Notes under the pieces: model-generated
What the model saw: only the letters and a program-made list of their open reading frames with translations
Database searches by the model: none
What the model was told of the DNA's origin: nothing
Assembly (NCBI GenBank): GCA_045600845.1
Contig: JAZRYR010000044.1
Coordinates: forward strand, 15,031-79,030
Length of the DNA stretch: 64,000 nucleotides
From: RGIG5612 sp045600845
GTDB taxonomy: Bacteria; Bacillota; Clostridia; Lachnospirales; Lachnospiraceae
Reading direction: 5' to 3'
Translations under genes and position numbers: made by a program
Shown: positions 52,971 through 61,568 of the stretch, one piece after another
Numbering within the stretch: position 1 is the first letter of the stretch
Layout: every line of letters starts with the position of its first letter

Positions 52971-53843
52971 TTATAACAGATAATACTTAATAATCCAGTC
53001 TACCCAATCCAAATCCAATGGTTCATCGGCAGTTTCTGTTGTAATAATCAGATTTTTCCATGGTACCAATCCCATGGAATAAAGATATGCTTCTCTTTTT
53101 GCAAGGTTTCTCGTGTACTCCGGATTATCCCATTGGCCTTGATGCTCCCACCAAAACACCTTTCCACTACGGATATTTATACATTTAAAATCCGGATGAA
53201 AAGAGATCCCCGCAGGAAGCCATACGTTCTTATCTGAAACATACAGTTCTTCGTAATGATAAGCTACTCCAAAATATTCGAACCTTCCAACAATCAAAGC
53301 CTCTGATTTACTCCGGACATACAAATTGGGAACCCCCGTAGGAATCGTCAAGTTTCTGCTGTTCTCTGTACTTTTTGGATAGGCCATCTTATTCCATAAA
53401 ATTGCCTGCAATCTTCGTTCGGTCTCTTCTTCCGTCAACGACTCATTAAATTGCAATATATTTTTATTCTGAAGCAACTGAGCAACTCCCGGATGACTCC
53501 TTAAATACATTGATACATGGCTCTCACTCTGCCTTAGTTCCAGTTCGTCCTGAACAAAATGCTTTTCCTTTTTTGCGTCGATCAGCCTCCGCTTCGCATA
53601 GTTTTTATAGGCCAGATCTTCTATTTCTTTTTTTGCACTTACGGGAAGGTAGACTTCCTTTTTCGAGCCATCCGCTGTTATTATTTTTTTGGAATACTCA
53701 TATCCACCTCTTCCATTTTTTCGTGCTATCAGCGAACTTTTTTCTCCATATTTCTCGTCAATCTCCTCTATAAACATCTGCAACGTATCAATTTCTGTTT
53801 CAAGATTTTTACTTTTTTGAATTAAATTGCCAATTGGTAACAT
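52971..53843 (-). CDS. Probable PD-(D/E)XK-fold nuclease-like protein
   Basis: About 290 residues. The first 120 are helical, with charged coiled-coil character (KEIEDLAYKNYAKRRLIDAKKEKHFVQDELELR). The C-terminal 120 hold a nuclease-like core: SKSEALIVGRFEYFGVAYHYEELY (Glu), FHPDFKCINIRSGKVFWWEHQGQW (Asp and W-E-H replacing the usual E-x-K), and KREAYLYSMGLVPWKNLIITTE. This pattern is known to me from uncharacterised Clostridia proteins. The substrate is unknown and catalysis is uncertain because the Lys is His. I prefer the ATG at 53843 (GGAGAAG ahead at good distance); ATGs at 53849 and 53861 are also in frame. It is transcribed alone. Confidence 0.6.
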   Translation of the reverse strand: MLPIGNLIQKSKNLETEIDTLQMFIEEIDEKYGEKSSLIARKNGRGGYEYSKKIITADGSKKEVYLPVSAKKEIEDLAYKNYAKRRLIDAKKEKHFVQDELELRQSESHVSMYLRSHPGVAQLLQNKNILQFNESLTEEETERRLQAILWNKMAYPKSTENSRNLTIPTGVPNLYVRSKSEALIVGRFEYFGVAYHYEELYVSDKNVWLPAGISFHPDFKCINIRSGKVFWWEHQGQWDNPEYTRNLAKREAYLYSMGLVPWKNLIITTETADEPLDLDWVDWIIKYYLL

Positions 53844-54231
53844 ATACATCTTCTCCAACATTCAAAAGGAATACACATAAAATAAAAAGGAATTTCATGA
53901 ACGTGACTACGCCCTCGTCGAAAGCAGAATACTTCCTATGTCCAATCATATCATAGGTTCCATCCTAGTCAAAGATGTATACTAAAAATTAACAATAAAT
54001 TCAAATTGTATTCTGCTTCTTTGCTCCGGCTTTGTAATTTTATTTTCCTCCAATTTTCCATATAGAGCACTTTCTTTTCTTAAATCCACGCTATATATTT
54101 TTTTCAATTTTCGAGAGGGGTGATTTTTACCATATTTCCACGTTATAGGAGATTTTTAAAAAAAGAGAGGATAAAAATGACATTATATTATCTAAATTCT
54201 ATTAAAAAATCCGTTAAATGGGGATTTTACT

Positions 54232-54390
54232 CCTCTCCTTTTTTCCATTTTTTCTATAGCGGGGGTTTACGTATAAAAACTCCCCTCTCCTTTTTTCTAT
54301 TTTCTATATAGCGGAGACATACCTCTAATTAATTCAATTTTACGCAGCGGAGACATACCTCCAATTAACTCAATTTTATGTGGTTAAGAC
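54232..54390. repeat. Degenerate repeat array D
   Basis: Two 34-bp units begin at 54232 and 54284 (CCTCTCCTTTTTT...TATAGCGGRG), then two shorter units at 54322 and 54358 (CCTC(T/C)AATTAA(T/C)TCAATTTTA) joined by AGCGGAGACATA. Inverted relatives (GAGAGGGG, ATAGGAG, AAGAGAGGATA) lie at 54112-54172. It belongs to a 720-bp non-coding stretch (53862-54581). From 53862 to about 54080 I see nothing beyond AT-rich sequence with a few short palindromes. Confidence 0.75.
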
Positions 54391-54445
54391 ATAGTAATCA
54401 CCGAAAGCTGTCAAGGCGGCATTTCGGGATTGCATTGCGGTCGTC

Positions 54446-54486
54446 AAGTACATTCGTGCAAGCACGATGCACTTTCCTCGTCGCTT
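54446..54486. repeat. Dispersed hairpin repeat, copy 2
   Basis: AAGTACATTCGTGCAAGCAC then GATGCACTTTCCTCGTCG, close to the copy at 29891-29930 (about 35 of 40 positions match by eye). The terminator stem at 54498-54520 follows at once. Confidence 0.75.
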
Positions 54487-54497
54487 AAGCTGTAAAG

Positions 54498-54524
54498 AAC
54501 CACGCGACTATCGCGTGGTTTTCG
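54498..54524. terminator. Terminator-like hairpin
   Basis: AACCACGCGA and TCGCGTGGTT form a perfect 10-bp stem around CTA, followed by TTTCG. No plus-strand gene precedes it closely, so it may belong with the dispersed hairpin repeat. Confidence 0.7.
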
Positions 54525-54530
54525 TTAGAC

Positions 54531-54563
54531 AAAAAACAACGGGAACAATTCCCGCTGTTTTTA
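54531..54563 (-). terminator. Terminator after the first URO-D-family gene
   Basis: On the minus strand AACAGCGGGAATTGTTCCCG, then TTGTTTTTT: a stem with a T-run, 20 bp past the stop at 54582. Confidence 0.85.
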
Positions 54564-54581
54564 TTACGTCTTTCAACAAGA

Positions 54582-55604
54582 TTATTTCTGGTAGAATTCG
54601 TGGCTGATTTCATCCATGACTCTGTTAACAGTAGCCTTCTTCCAAAGAACAACCTGATCATTAGGATCTGGAATAATGAAATGTACCTGGAATGCGAAGC
54701 CGCCGCCTGGAGCGTACTGGTTAGCAACATCCCAAAGGATTTCACGGATTTCATCTTCTGTAATACCTGGTTTTTCAAAGGTCTGAGAAGAGTTGATGCA
54801 TCCGGTAAGAACAACTTTGTTACCAAATCTCTTCTTGATTGCTGCAAGGTCGTTGCAGTTCTGAGCTGGGTTCCATCCGGTAACACCAACTTTTTCAATC
54901 ATGTCCGGCATGAAGATTTCGCATTTACCACAGTTATGAAGGGTAATAGGAAGATCTCTTTCTTTTGCAAATTCCGTTACTCTGCTGTAGCGAGGAACGA
55001 AGTATTTCTGCATCATCTCTAAGGATACGAAAGGATTTCCCCAAGCTGCTGTATCATCACCAATACCGAAGATGTCTGGTTTGTAGTAGTCGATAGAATT
55101 CTTTACAACTTCACATGTGAAATCGCAAAGGTAATCGAATAATGCTTCGCACTCTTCTGGTTCTTCCGATAATGCGCAAAGGCCCTCTGTGAAGCCCATA
55201 AATGCCATTAAGTTCTGGAAGTATCCAGCGCTTGCACCGTAAGAAACTGCCTGATTTTCATAATCAATATGAGCATTCTCAAGGTCTTTCTTAGCCATCA
55301 TTTCCCAGTCAATGCCTTCCAGTGATGGAGCCTTGATTACATCATGCCATTTTGTGATGTCATCTAATAAGAAGTCCCATGTCTTAGGAATTCTTCCGCC
55401 AGCTGCTTCTTTGCTTGTGATGAGTTCTACTCCCCAAATATCCCACATACGGCCTTCAGCATCAAATTTTCTGCCAATAACAGATGGTGAAACACCTGCA
55501 CTTGGTCCAGGAATAGCTGGGTCCATGGAGATATGAGGAATCCATTCAGGCTGTTCGCCACGGAGACACATCAAATAGTTTTCTTTCTCTGTTAATTTTG
55601 CCAT
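54582..55604 (-). CDS. URO-D-family protein, probable corrinoid-methyltransferase type (copy 1)
   Basis: 340 residues, same fold as uroporphyrinogen decarboxylase but closer to methyltransferases such as MtaA and O-demethylase components. The zinc-type ligands of those enzymes are suggested by LPITLHNCGKCEIF (His-x-Cys) and VVLTGCINSSQTF (Cys). The usual decarboxylase N-terminal Arg motif (RPPVWxMRQAG) is absent. It is over 75% identical by eye to the gene at 55770, and the first 17 residues after the start are identical. Leader GGAGGAGGAAAAGTTA. The pair has its own terminators, so the genes may be independently expressed. Methyl transfer from a plant or host O-methyl compound is an inference. 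Confidence 0.78.
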   Translation of the reverse strand: MAKLTEKENYLMCLRGEQPEWIPHISMDPAIPGPSAGVSPSVIGRKFDAEGRMWDIWGVELITSKEAAGGRIPKTWDFLLDDITKWHDVIKAPSLEGIDWEMMAKKDLENAHIDYENQAVSYGASAGYFQNLMAFMGFTEGLCALSEEPEECEALFDYLCDFTCEVVKNSIDYYKPDIFGIGDDTAAWGNPFVSLEMMQKYFVPRYSRVTEFAKERDLPITLHNCGKCEIFMPDMIEKVGVTGWNPAQNCNDLAAIKKRFGNKVVLTGCINSSQTFEKPGITEDEIREILWDVANQYAPGGGFAFQVHFIIPDPNDQVVLWKKATVNRVMDEISHEFYQK

Positions 55605-55716
55605 TAACTTTTCCTCCTCCAATACTTATTTTTAATAGTTTTCTCTACAAATGTTGTTGTAAAAATTTTTGCCCATAATTGTACTATTTGTATACATGGT
55701 ATTTTACCACATTACG

Positions 55717-55746
55717 AAAAAAAAGGGGAGAAAATTCTCCCCTTTT
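55717..55746 (-). terminator. Terminator after the second URO-D-family gene
   Basis: On the minus strand GGGGAGAATTTTCTCCCC forms a perfect stem, followed by eight T. Confidence 0.92.
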
Positions 55747-55769
55747 CCTTATTCGAATAATAACTATTC

Positions 55770-56789
55770 CTATTTGTAGAAAGAAACACTGATTTCGTGC
55801 ATAACTTTGTTAACTGTTGCTTTCTTCCACTGTACAAACTGATCGGTTGGATCAGGAATGATGAAGTGACTCTGGAATGCAAATCCGCCGCCTGGAGCAT
55901 ATTTATTAGCAACATCCCAGCAGATCTCACGGATTTCTTCTTCTGTGATGCCTGGTTTCTCAAAGGTCTGAGAAGAGTTGATGCATCCGGTAAGAACTAA
56001 CTTGTTACCAAATTTTTCTTTGATTGCTACAAGGTCGTTGCAGTCCTGAGCTGGGTTCCAGCCGTTAACACCAACAACATTAACCATGTCTTCCATGAAG
56101 ATTTCGCATTTACCGCAGTTATGAAGAGTAATTGCAAGACCTCTGTCTTTTGCATAATCTGTTAATCTGCTGTAACGAGGAACGAAGTATTTCTGCATCA
56201 TTTCCAGAGAAACGAAAGGATTGTTCCAAGCTGCTGTATCATCTGTCAGATTGAAGATGTCTGGTTTGTAGTAGTCGATAGATTTTTCAATTACTTCACA
56301 AGAGAAGTCGCAAAGGTAATCGAATAAAGCTTCGCACTCTTCTGGTTCTTCCGATAATGCGCAAAGGCCCTCTGTGAAGCCCATGAACGCCATTAAGTTC
56401 TGGAAGAATCCGCCGCCAGCGCTATATCCAACTGCCTGGTTCTCACGGTCGATAGGTCTAGCTTCCAGATCTTTCTTTGCCATCATTTCCCAATCAATGC
56501 CTTCCAGTGATGGAGCTTTGATTACGTCATGCCATTTTGTGATGTCATCAAGGATGAAATCCCATGTCTTAGGAATTCTTCCGCCTGCTGCTTCTTTGCT
56601 TGTGATGAGCTCTACGCCCCACATATCGAACATTCTTCCGTCTGGTTCAACTTTCATTCCCATAATAGATGGGCCAGTTCCTGCGGATGGGCCAGGAGTT
56701 CCCTGATCCATAGCGATGTGTGGAATCCATTCCGGCTGCTCGCCACGGAGACACATTAAATAGTTCTCTTTCTCAGTTAATTTTGCCAT
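55770..56789 (-). CDS. URO-D-family protein, probable corrinoid-methyltransferase type (copy 2)
   Basis: 339 residues. Shares with copy 1 MAKLTEKENYLMCLRGEQPEW, the block ITSKEAAGGRIPKTWDF, GFTEGLCALSEEPEECEALF, the His-x-Cys motif ITLHNCGKCEIFME and LTGCINSSQTFEKPG. Differences concentrate in the substrate-side loops (GPSIMGMKVEPDGRMFDM versus GPSVIGRKFDAEGRMWDI), which suggests related but distinct substrates. The ATG at 56789 is set by AATTGGAGGAGGACGAGTTA; the 5' leader is nearly the same in both genes. The next upstream gene is DUF362, so the order DUF362, URO-D, URO-D may be functional. Confidence 0.78.
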   Translation of the reverse strand: MAKLTEKENYLMCLRGEQPEWIPHIAMDQGTPGPSAGTGPSIMGMKVEPDGRMFDMWGVELITSKEAAGGRIPKTWDFILDDITKWHDVIKAPSLEGIDWEMMAKKDLEARPIDRENQAVGYSAGGGFFQNLMAFMGFTEGLCALSEEPEECEALFDYLCDFSCEVIEKSIDYYKPDIFNLTDDTAAWNNPFVSLEMMQKYFVPRYSRLTDYAKDRGLAITLHNCGKCEIFMEDMVNVVGVNGWNPAQDCNDLVAIKEKFGNKLVLTGCINSSQTFEKPGITEEEIREICWDVANKYAPGGGFAFQSHFIIPDPTDQFVQWKKATVNKVMHEISVSFYK

Positions 56790-56915
56790 TAACTCGTCCT
56801 CCTCCAATTTATTTTGAATCATTTTTTATACAAATAATATTAAAACGAAATACCTATGTTGTTTATTTGTATCTTTGTAATTCTATCACAAGTGGTTGCA
56901 AAAAGATATTTAATC

Positions 56916-58301
56916 TTAAACGGTTTTTATATAGTTGGATAACAAGGATGGTACCAGGGCTTTCGTTCCATGAAGTTTTGCCTGAAGAATACAACGTACC
57001 GATACCAATGGAGAAATCGGAGCAAATTCCAACGGGGAAACTTTCATCAGGTAGAACATTGCTGCGGCACTCTTTGCCAGCTCATTGCATTTTCCGGAGA
57101 AGAAGACATTTTTCTTTCCCAAACGCTGAACCAGTTTGTCTCCCACTTCATTAATCGCACAATGACCAACTACCAGTACCTGGCCTTGGATGGCGTCAAT
57201 TTCTGCCTCATCAAAGCCCTTGCCCATAACCATGGTCCAGCCACCTTTGCCATGGTGGTCATTATAGAGAATCTGCAGCAGCGTCAATGGATTGTTGACG
57301 CAACCTTCCTTGCATGCCCGTTCCTTTCCGTAAATCAGTTTTACATCCTCTGGAAAAGCGTCATACAGGTCCGTCGGATACTTTTTCGTATACATCGAGA
57401 TATCGCCATCAATCTCGATATCTTCCAGAGACTGAACACCTTCGGAAAAGCCTTTTTCTACTGCAAGCTTCAGATGTGGCACATCATCTAAGCCCAAACC
57501 GAATATTCTTGCGCCCACCATATCCGCAGCAACTACATTCTTTCCTGCAACGATGACTTTCAGTGGCAATACCGCTTCGTCTGCAAGCGCGGTTACCGGA
57601 TAATGGCCATAAATGGTTCCTTCCACACCTTCAATCATCGTGAAGTCCGGACGAAGATAGCTGAGTACATCTACCAGCTTACTTCCCAACATATAGTTGT
57701 GATCAAAGCCTCGATCCGACTGACGAGGGAATGCCCATTGGTTCTTTACACCAAGGGTTACGCCTGCCATAGAGTGGGTTTTTAATTTTGGCAAGGAAAT
57801 ATATAAGTTCTTATCGCGGTCTTTTATCAGATTCTCGATAACAAAGTTTGCCATTTCAAAGGTATTGCTTTGATACTCGTCGCTTCCTTTGAACTGGTAA
57901 ATCTGGCCTTTGTCTTCATCCAGATATACTGGGATAGCTCCAGTGCGACGGCAGATGGCTGCATAACCGGTTAATTCAAAAACAAGGCGGGTAAAATTAC
58001 TTTGCGTAGAGTTTTCGAAAAGATAGATTTTGTTTGCTCCATGATCTTTCCAATACTGGACAACGGCTTCTACAAATTCCGGTCGGGTATAACAATAAGC
58101 TTTTCCATCGATTCCGTTTGGCTTAATGTAAACATTTTTGGATTCCTTTAACAAAGCCTCGCCGCCGGCATCATCCAGAATGTCATAAACAACTTCCTTG
58201 ATTTCCTTACTCATTTCTTTCGATAAGGGCAGGAACTTTGTACGGCTTTCTTGTTGATAATCGCTGGTTAGATGTTTGACATATACCTTTGTATTCTTCA
58301 T
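56916..58301 (-). CDS. DUF362-family protein
   Basis: 461 residues. The DUF362 core is recognisable: NVYIKPNGIDGKAYCYTRPEFVEAVVQYWKDHGANKIYLFENS, then YISLPKLKTHSMAGVTLGVKNQWAFP and FTMIEGVEGTIYGHYP. Many DUF362 proteins end in a ferredoxin; this one does not, but has isolated cysteines (ERACKEGCVNNP, SGKCNE). The function is unknown; the fold is sometimes linked to Fe-S or phosphonate/corrinoid enzymes. The leader is AAGAGGAAGATAAA. Its start is one base from the stop of the phosphoesterase gene, so the two are co-transcribed with the membrane protein upstream. Confidence 0.8.
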   Translation of the reverse strand: MKNTKVYVKHLTSDYQQESRTKFLPLSKEMSKEIKEVVYDILDDAGGEALLKESKNVYIKPNGIDGKAYCYTRPEFVEAVVQYWKDHGANKIYLFENSTQSNFTRLVFELTGYAAICRRTGAIPVYLDEDKGQIYQFKGSDEYQSNTFEMANFVIENLIKDRDKNLYISLPKLKTHSMAGVTLGVKNQWAFPRQSDRGFDHNYMLGSKLVDVLSYLRPDFTMIEGVEGTIYGHYPVTALADEAVLPLKVIVAGKNVVAADMVGARIFGLGLDDVPHLKLAVEKGFSEGVQSLEDIEIDGDISMYTKKYPTDLYDAFPEDVKLIYGKERACKEGCVNNPLTLLQILYNDHHGKGGWTMVMGKGFDEAEIDAIQGQVLVVGHCAINEVGDKLVQRLGKKNVFFSGKCNELAKSAAAMFYLMKVSPLEFAPISPLVSVRCILQAKLHGTKALVPSLLSNYIKTV

Positions 58302-58302
58302 T

Positions 58303-59145
58303 TTATCTTCCTCTTACTGTAATAAGATCCACTGCTCCTGCCATGCCCATGGAACCGATAATCTGCGGTTTTCCCGGAACAATTTCCATCTTATAATAGC
58401 CGTGCACATGACCGCAGATTACGGCCTTGATTACATCATTATTCATACAAAGTTCTACAAAAGCTTTTCCGCCTTCATCCTCTGTCTTGCTGTCCAGATA
58501 AAAATAGTCATTCTTTCCAGACATTTTTTCTTTGCACTGATCCTTGCAGTAAGGGGTAGATACCGGAACATGACAAAGAATAAGAATCGGGATGCCTTCG
58601 TCGCAAAGTGCCTTCAGGGCTTCTACATCTTCCGGCGCAACCTTCAGCCGGCTATCGTCCACCGCAACTATACGGAACCCGTCAAAATCCATGACTTGCA
58701 CTCCGGTTCCCCAGAATGTTCCAAAGGTCTGGTCCTCATGATTTCCCGGAACGATCATATATTTTCCACCATAGTCCTGAAGCATCTTTGAAAGGAATCT
58801 CTCTCCCGCCGGATTTGAAACCTCCAGATTGTCTCCGGAAAGAAGGAGCACTTCTGGATTCAGCTCCTTAACCAAGGCCATTTGCTTTTCAAAAGCTTCT
58901 TTGGTCGGGATGTCCTGTGGCTCTCCATAAGGTTCTCCATTTGCTTCGGTAAAGCGGCGCTTAAAGGTCTTCCATGCATCATCCTGTTTCTCCGCGTTTT
59001 CCCGTTCTTCCTGGGTGGACCCTTCATCCCACAGATTTACATGAGTATCTGTGATATGTACTAAAACATGTTCCCCCGGAACTCCGGGAATCGTTATTGT
59101 GTTATTTTTAAACCAAAAAAAAGGATCATTTTTCATCATGAGCAT
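58303..59145 (-). CDS. Calcineurin-like metallophosphoesterase
   Basis: 280 residues with the complete five-block dinuclear-metal set: HITDTHVNLW, LLSGDNLEV, VPGNHED, LILCHVP and ICGHVHGYY. No signal peptide is seen. Such enzymes hydrolyse phospho-mono- or diesters, and the substrate is unknown. The start is not certain: the ATG at 59145 has AGGCAGG close by, but ATGs at 59139 and 59136 are in frame. It overlaps the stop of the DUF975/CmpB gene by 10 bp and is followed by DUF362 after one base, indicating one operon. Confidence 0.83.
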   Translation of the reverse strand: MLMMKNDPFFWFKNNTITIPGVPGEHVLVHITDTHVNLWDEGSTQEERENAEKQDDAWKTFKRRFTEANGEPYGEPQDIPTKEAFEKQMALVKELNPEVLLLSGDNLEVSNPAGERFLSKMLQDYGGKYMIVPGNHEDQTFGTFWGTGVQVMDFDGFRIVAVDDSRLKVAPEDVEALKALCDEGIPILILCHVPVSTPYCKDQCKEKMSGKNDYFYLDSKTEDEGGKAFVELCMNNDVIKAVICGHVHGYYKMEIVPGKPQIIGSMGMAGAVDLITVRGR

Positions 59146-61004
59146 TTACCTGCCTTTTCTATCTGTTGCGTAATACTTAAAACATTTTTACCTCCACCAG
59201 CGGAGTCATAAAAATCTTTTTGTAGATTTTTATTTTCTTCTCCAATAATATATTCCGATTTCTTTTCACCGTAATCGGTAATACCTTTTCCTACGTTTGG
59301 ATAAAAATGGCTGTACACCGCATCTCCTGCAAAAATCAAAATCAGAACAGCAGCAATCACAATTGCCGGCTTTTTCGGAAGCCGTTTCAACAAGTTATCC
59401 AATGCCGGCCCGGCGATATATACGAAAAGAAGACCTGCGATGGAGAAGACCAGAAGGCCTTCCAGGCAGATACGTCCATTCAGGTTAATGAAATGATTCG
59501 AATAATCCCACCATTTGATACCCTTCGTCAATTCCAGATACCAATGGGCAAAGTACTCTACAATACCACAAAGAACAAATGTGGTAGCCATAAGCAGAAC
59601 CGGCTTTTTCGCAAACCGACGGAGAAATACAATGATCATGACACCGCCAAAACCATAGATCGGAAGCCAAGGCCCATGCATGGTTCCACGATTAACAAAC
59701 ATTCCATCTTTGAAAATATGAAGCGTTACTTCCCATAGCCAGCCAATGAATGCGAAAATAAAGAACATCAGAACCAGATTCAGAACGGAGTATTTTCTCA
59801 TCGGTTCATGATCCGTCAGAAATGCACCAAATTTATTCAAGTGTGCCGGTGTAATTTCCGGATAGCAGACCGGATAACAACCCTGAGCAATGAGTGGCGC
59901 CCATTTTGCTTCCAGTTTTGCACGCTTCTCCTCTTCCATATCGGCCCATTCCTTCTGATATTCTTCAATCAGCTGAGGATGTGGACGCCCCATCATGATA
60001 CTATTGATGTGATGCACATAAGGAAGGTTTTTATCAATTCCATGTTGACGAAGCGTCAGGAATAATTCCGCAAAAGCCAGGTTTTTGTATGGTACCAAGA
60101 AAAAGATATCCAAGAGACCCAGCGTTAAAAAGCTTAATAAATGCCAAGGAATAAAACTTAAGTAAAAGCCAACCATATGCCAGAAGTTCCCCTTGGTCAT
60201 GGTGTACGACAGAAGAAAGGCTTCTTTCACTTTTATTGTCGGATCGCAGGCGACAATATAGCCAACCCAATACAGCCGGATACTCTCGATGGCGTAAAGG
60301 ACAAGTCCGACAAGGGCCGTAACTGCACCAATCCACCGAAGGATGCGATTCATATAAATAATTCCGAAAAGCAAAGGAATGCAGCCAACTACAATAACAG
60401 CATATAATATAACTTGTGCCAGTGCATATGTCAGAACCGCCTTCCAGAATCCCTTGCTCTTAAAAATGAAAAATATCCGATAGAAAGTAGATTTTCCGTA
60501 TGCATGACTTTCCATCATCAAACGGTTCAGTCCCATAAGCAATGGGTTTTTAAGCAAAATTGCCACAGCTAACAGAGCCAAAGCGTATAAGCAAACAAGA
60601 ACTTTTCCAAGGTCTTTGCTGGAAACCATGAATTTTGTTACAATTTCACCAATTTTGTAAAGTATGCCGGTTTTATTTTTATAACCATCCAAAACGGATT
60701 TTGCAATATTGTTTGTTACCCTATCTGACTCGCCATAAATCAAAGAGGTAAAATAATCTTCCAGTGTCGGCCTGGTTTCTTCGTCAGAAAGAGTTGTTGT
60801 CTGCCGCCTGGATTCCACCCAGTTGCCAATCCCCTCACTTATGTAGTCCGATGAGACAGCATCTTTTCTTAAGGATGTAATTGTATCACCGGTACTATTG
60901 AGGAGTCCCACAAAAATCATCAGAAAGCAGACCAGAATAAGTACCCAGTAGTTTGCTTTCAGACTGACTTTTGCCCGTTTTTTAATTTCTTTGTTTTTCC
61001 ACAT
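59136..61004 (-). CDS. DUF975 and CmpB-type (putative ABC transporter type IV) fused membrane protein
   Basis: 622 residues. Residues 1-340 look like DUF975, with helices near 19-36, 130-150, 190-215, 220-250 and 270-310. Residues 340-400 are a soluble linker. Residues 405-580 match the CmpB-type permease family (IFAFIGWLWEVTLHIFKDGMFVNRGTMHGPWLPIYGFGGVMII, and WWDYSNHFINLNGRICLEGLLVF). The two families are usually separate, and the fusion may be lineage-specific. Function is unknown for both. Leader ATGAGGAATCGCT. It is the first gene of the operon with the phosphoesterase and DUF362. Confidence 0.78.
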   Translation of the reverse strand: MWKNKEIKKRAKVSLKANYWVLILVCFLMIFVGLLNSTGDTITSLRKDAVSSDYISEGIGNWVESRRQTTTLSDEETRPTLEDYFTSLIYGESDRVTNNIAKSVLDGYKNKTGILYKIGEIVTKFMVSSKDLGKVLVCLYALALLAVAILLKNPLLMGLNRLMMESHAYGKSTFYRIFFIFKSKGFWKAVLTYALAQVILYAVIVVGCIPLLFGIIYMNRILRWIGAVTALVGLVLYAIESIRLYWVGYIVACDPTIKVKEAFLLSYTMTKGNFWHMVGFYLSFIPWHLLSFLTLGLLDIFFLVPYKNLAFAELFLTLRQHGIDKNLPYVHHINSIMMGRPHPQLIEEYQKEWADMEEEKRAKLEAKWAPLIAQGCYPVCYPEITPAHLNKFGAFLTDHEPMRKYSVLNLVLMFFIFAFIGWLWEVTLHIFKDGMFVNRGTMHGPWLPIYGFGGVMIIVFLRRFAKKPVLLMATTFVLCGIVEYFAHWYLELTKGIKWWDYSNHFINLNGRICLEGLLVFSIAGLLFVYIAGPALDNLLKRLPKKPAIVIAAVLILIFAGDAVYSHFYPNVGKGITDYGEKKSEYIIGEENKNLQKDFYDSAGGGKNVLSITQQIEKAGKCS

Positions 61005-61013
61005 AGCGATTCC

Positions 61014-61379
61014 TCATGTTTCTATATTTTTTCTATTAAAAGCGATATACGCTGTTTTCATATATGGATTAAGCGAAATATCATTTATAAGTTTGATGGT
61101 CTCCGATGCTCCGTTTTCTATTGCATCCAAAGCACCGAAAATTTCTGCAGCGCTCGATACTTTTACCGGTTCTTCAGTAAAGGCCGGAATAGCTATTAAA
61201 GCAAGAATTCGGGTTGAAATAACAGCAACCAATATTTTTTTAGCATTTCTACTCTCCCAAAAATATATTTTTCTAACAAATAATTTAAGTACTACCGCAA
61301 TGTCTGATAGACCAACAAGCTTTATTATTAAAAATCGTTCTTTAATTATAACATAGCTCCATCCACGGAATACAGCCAT
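61014..61379 (-). CDS. Possible small one-helix membrane protein (doubtful)
   Basis: An open frame of about 121 codons ending 10 bp before the DUF975 gene. The middle (KKILVAVISTRILALIAIPAF) could be a membrane helix and the C-terminal half (SSAAEIFGALDAIENGASETIKLINDIS) looks protein-like. No ribosome site precedes either the ATG at 61379 or a TTG at 61388, and a TATAAT box lies inside the frame at 61336-61341, so the true start, if any, may be further down. I do not recognise the family. It could equally be the remnant of a larger gene. Confidence 0.35.
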   Translation of the reverse strand: MAVFRGWSYVIIKERFLIIKLVGLSDIAVVLKLFVRKIYFWESRNAKKILVAVISTRILALIAIPAFTEEPVKVSSAAEIFGALDAIENGASETIKLINDISLNPYMKTAYIAFNRKNIET

Positions 61380-61409
61380 TTTAAGCAATCGCTGTTTATG
61401 TATGGAACG

Positions 61410-61523
61410 AATTGGTCATCTTTCACATATTCGTATTGGCTGGTAAGAGCGGAAGCAATTCCCTTTCTCCAGTATTCCGACAAAACATCAATGTCGATTT
61501 GCCACATGGTATCACAATCTGCC
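61410..61523 (-). pseudogene. Partial duplicate of the GNAT acetyltransferase gene
   Basis: The minus strand encodes ADCDTMWQIDIDVLSEYWRKG and then IASALTSQYEYVKDDQ, matching ADCDAMWQIGIDVLLEYRRKG and IASALTS of the gene at 63344. Nucleotide similarity covers 61436-61523 against about 63505-63591, and 61410-61433 against 63331-63355, so about 150 bp have been lost between the two blocks. The fragment has no start codon of its own. The duplicate lies on the other side of the FAD-reductase gene, about 2 kb away. Confidence 0.8.
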
Positions 61524-61568
61524 ATATTGTTTTATTATCCATTTTTATCCGCCTCAACAAGTTTTTGA

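Noticed and set aside
54140..54310. Short plus-strand ORF with a GAGAGGAT leader
   Set aside because: The 'protein' is a translation of repeat array D, rich in Phe and Ser, with no recognisable sequence.
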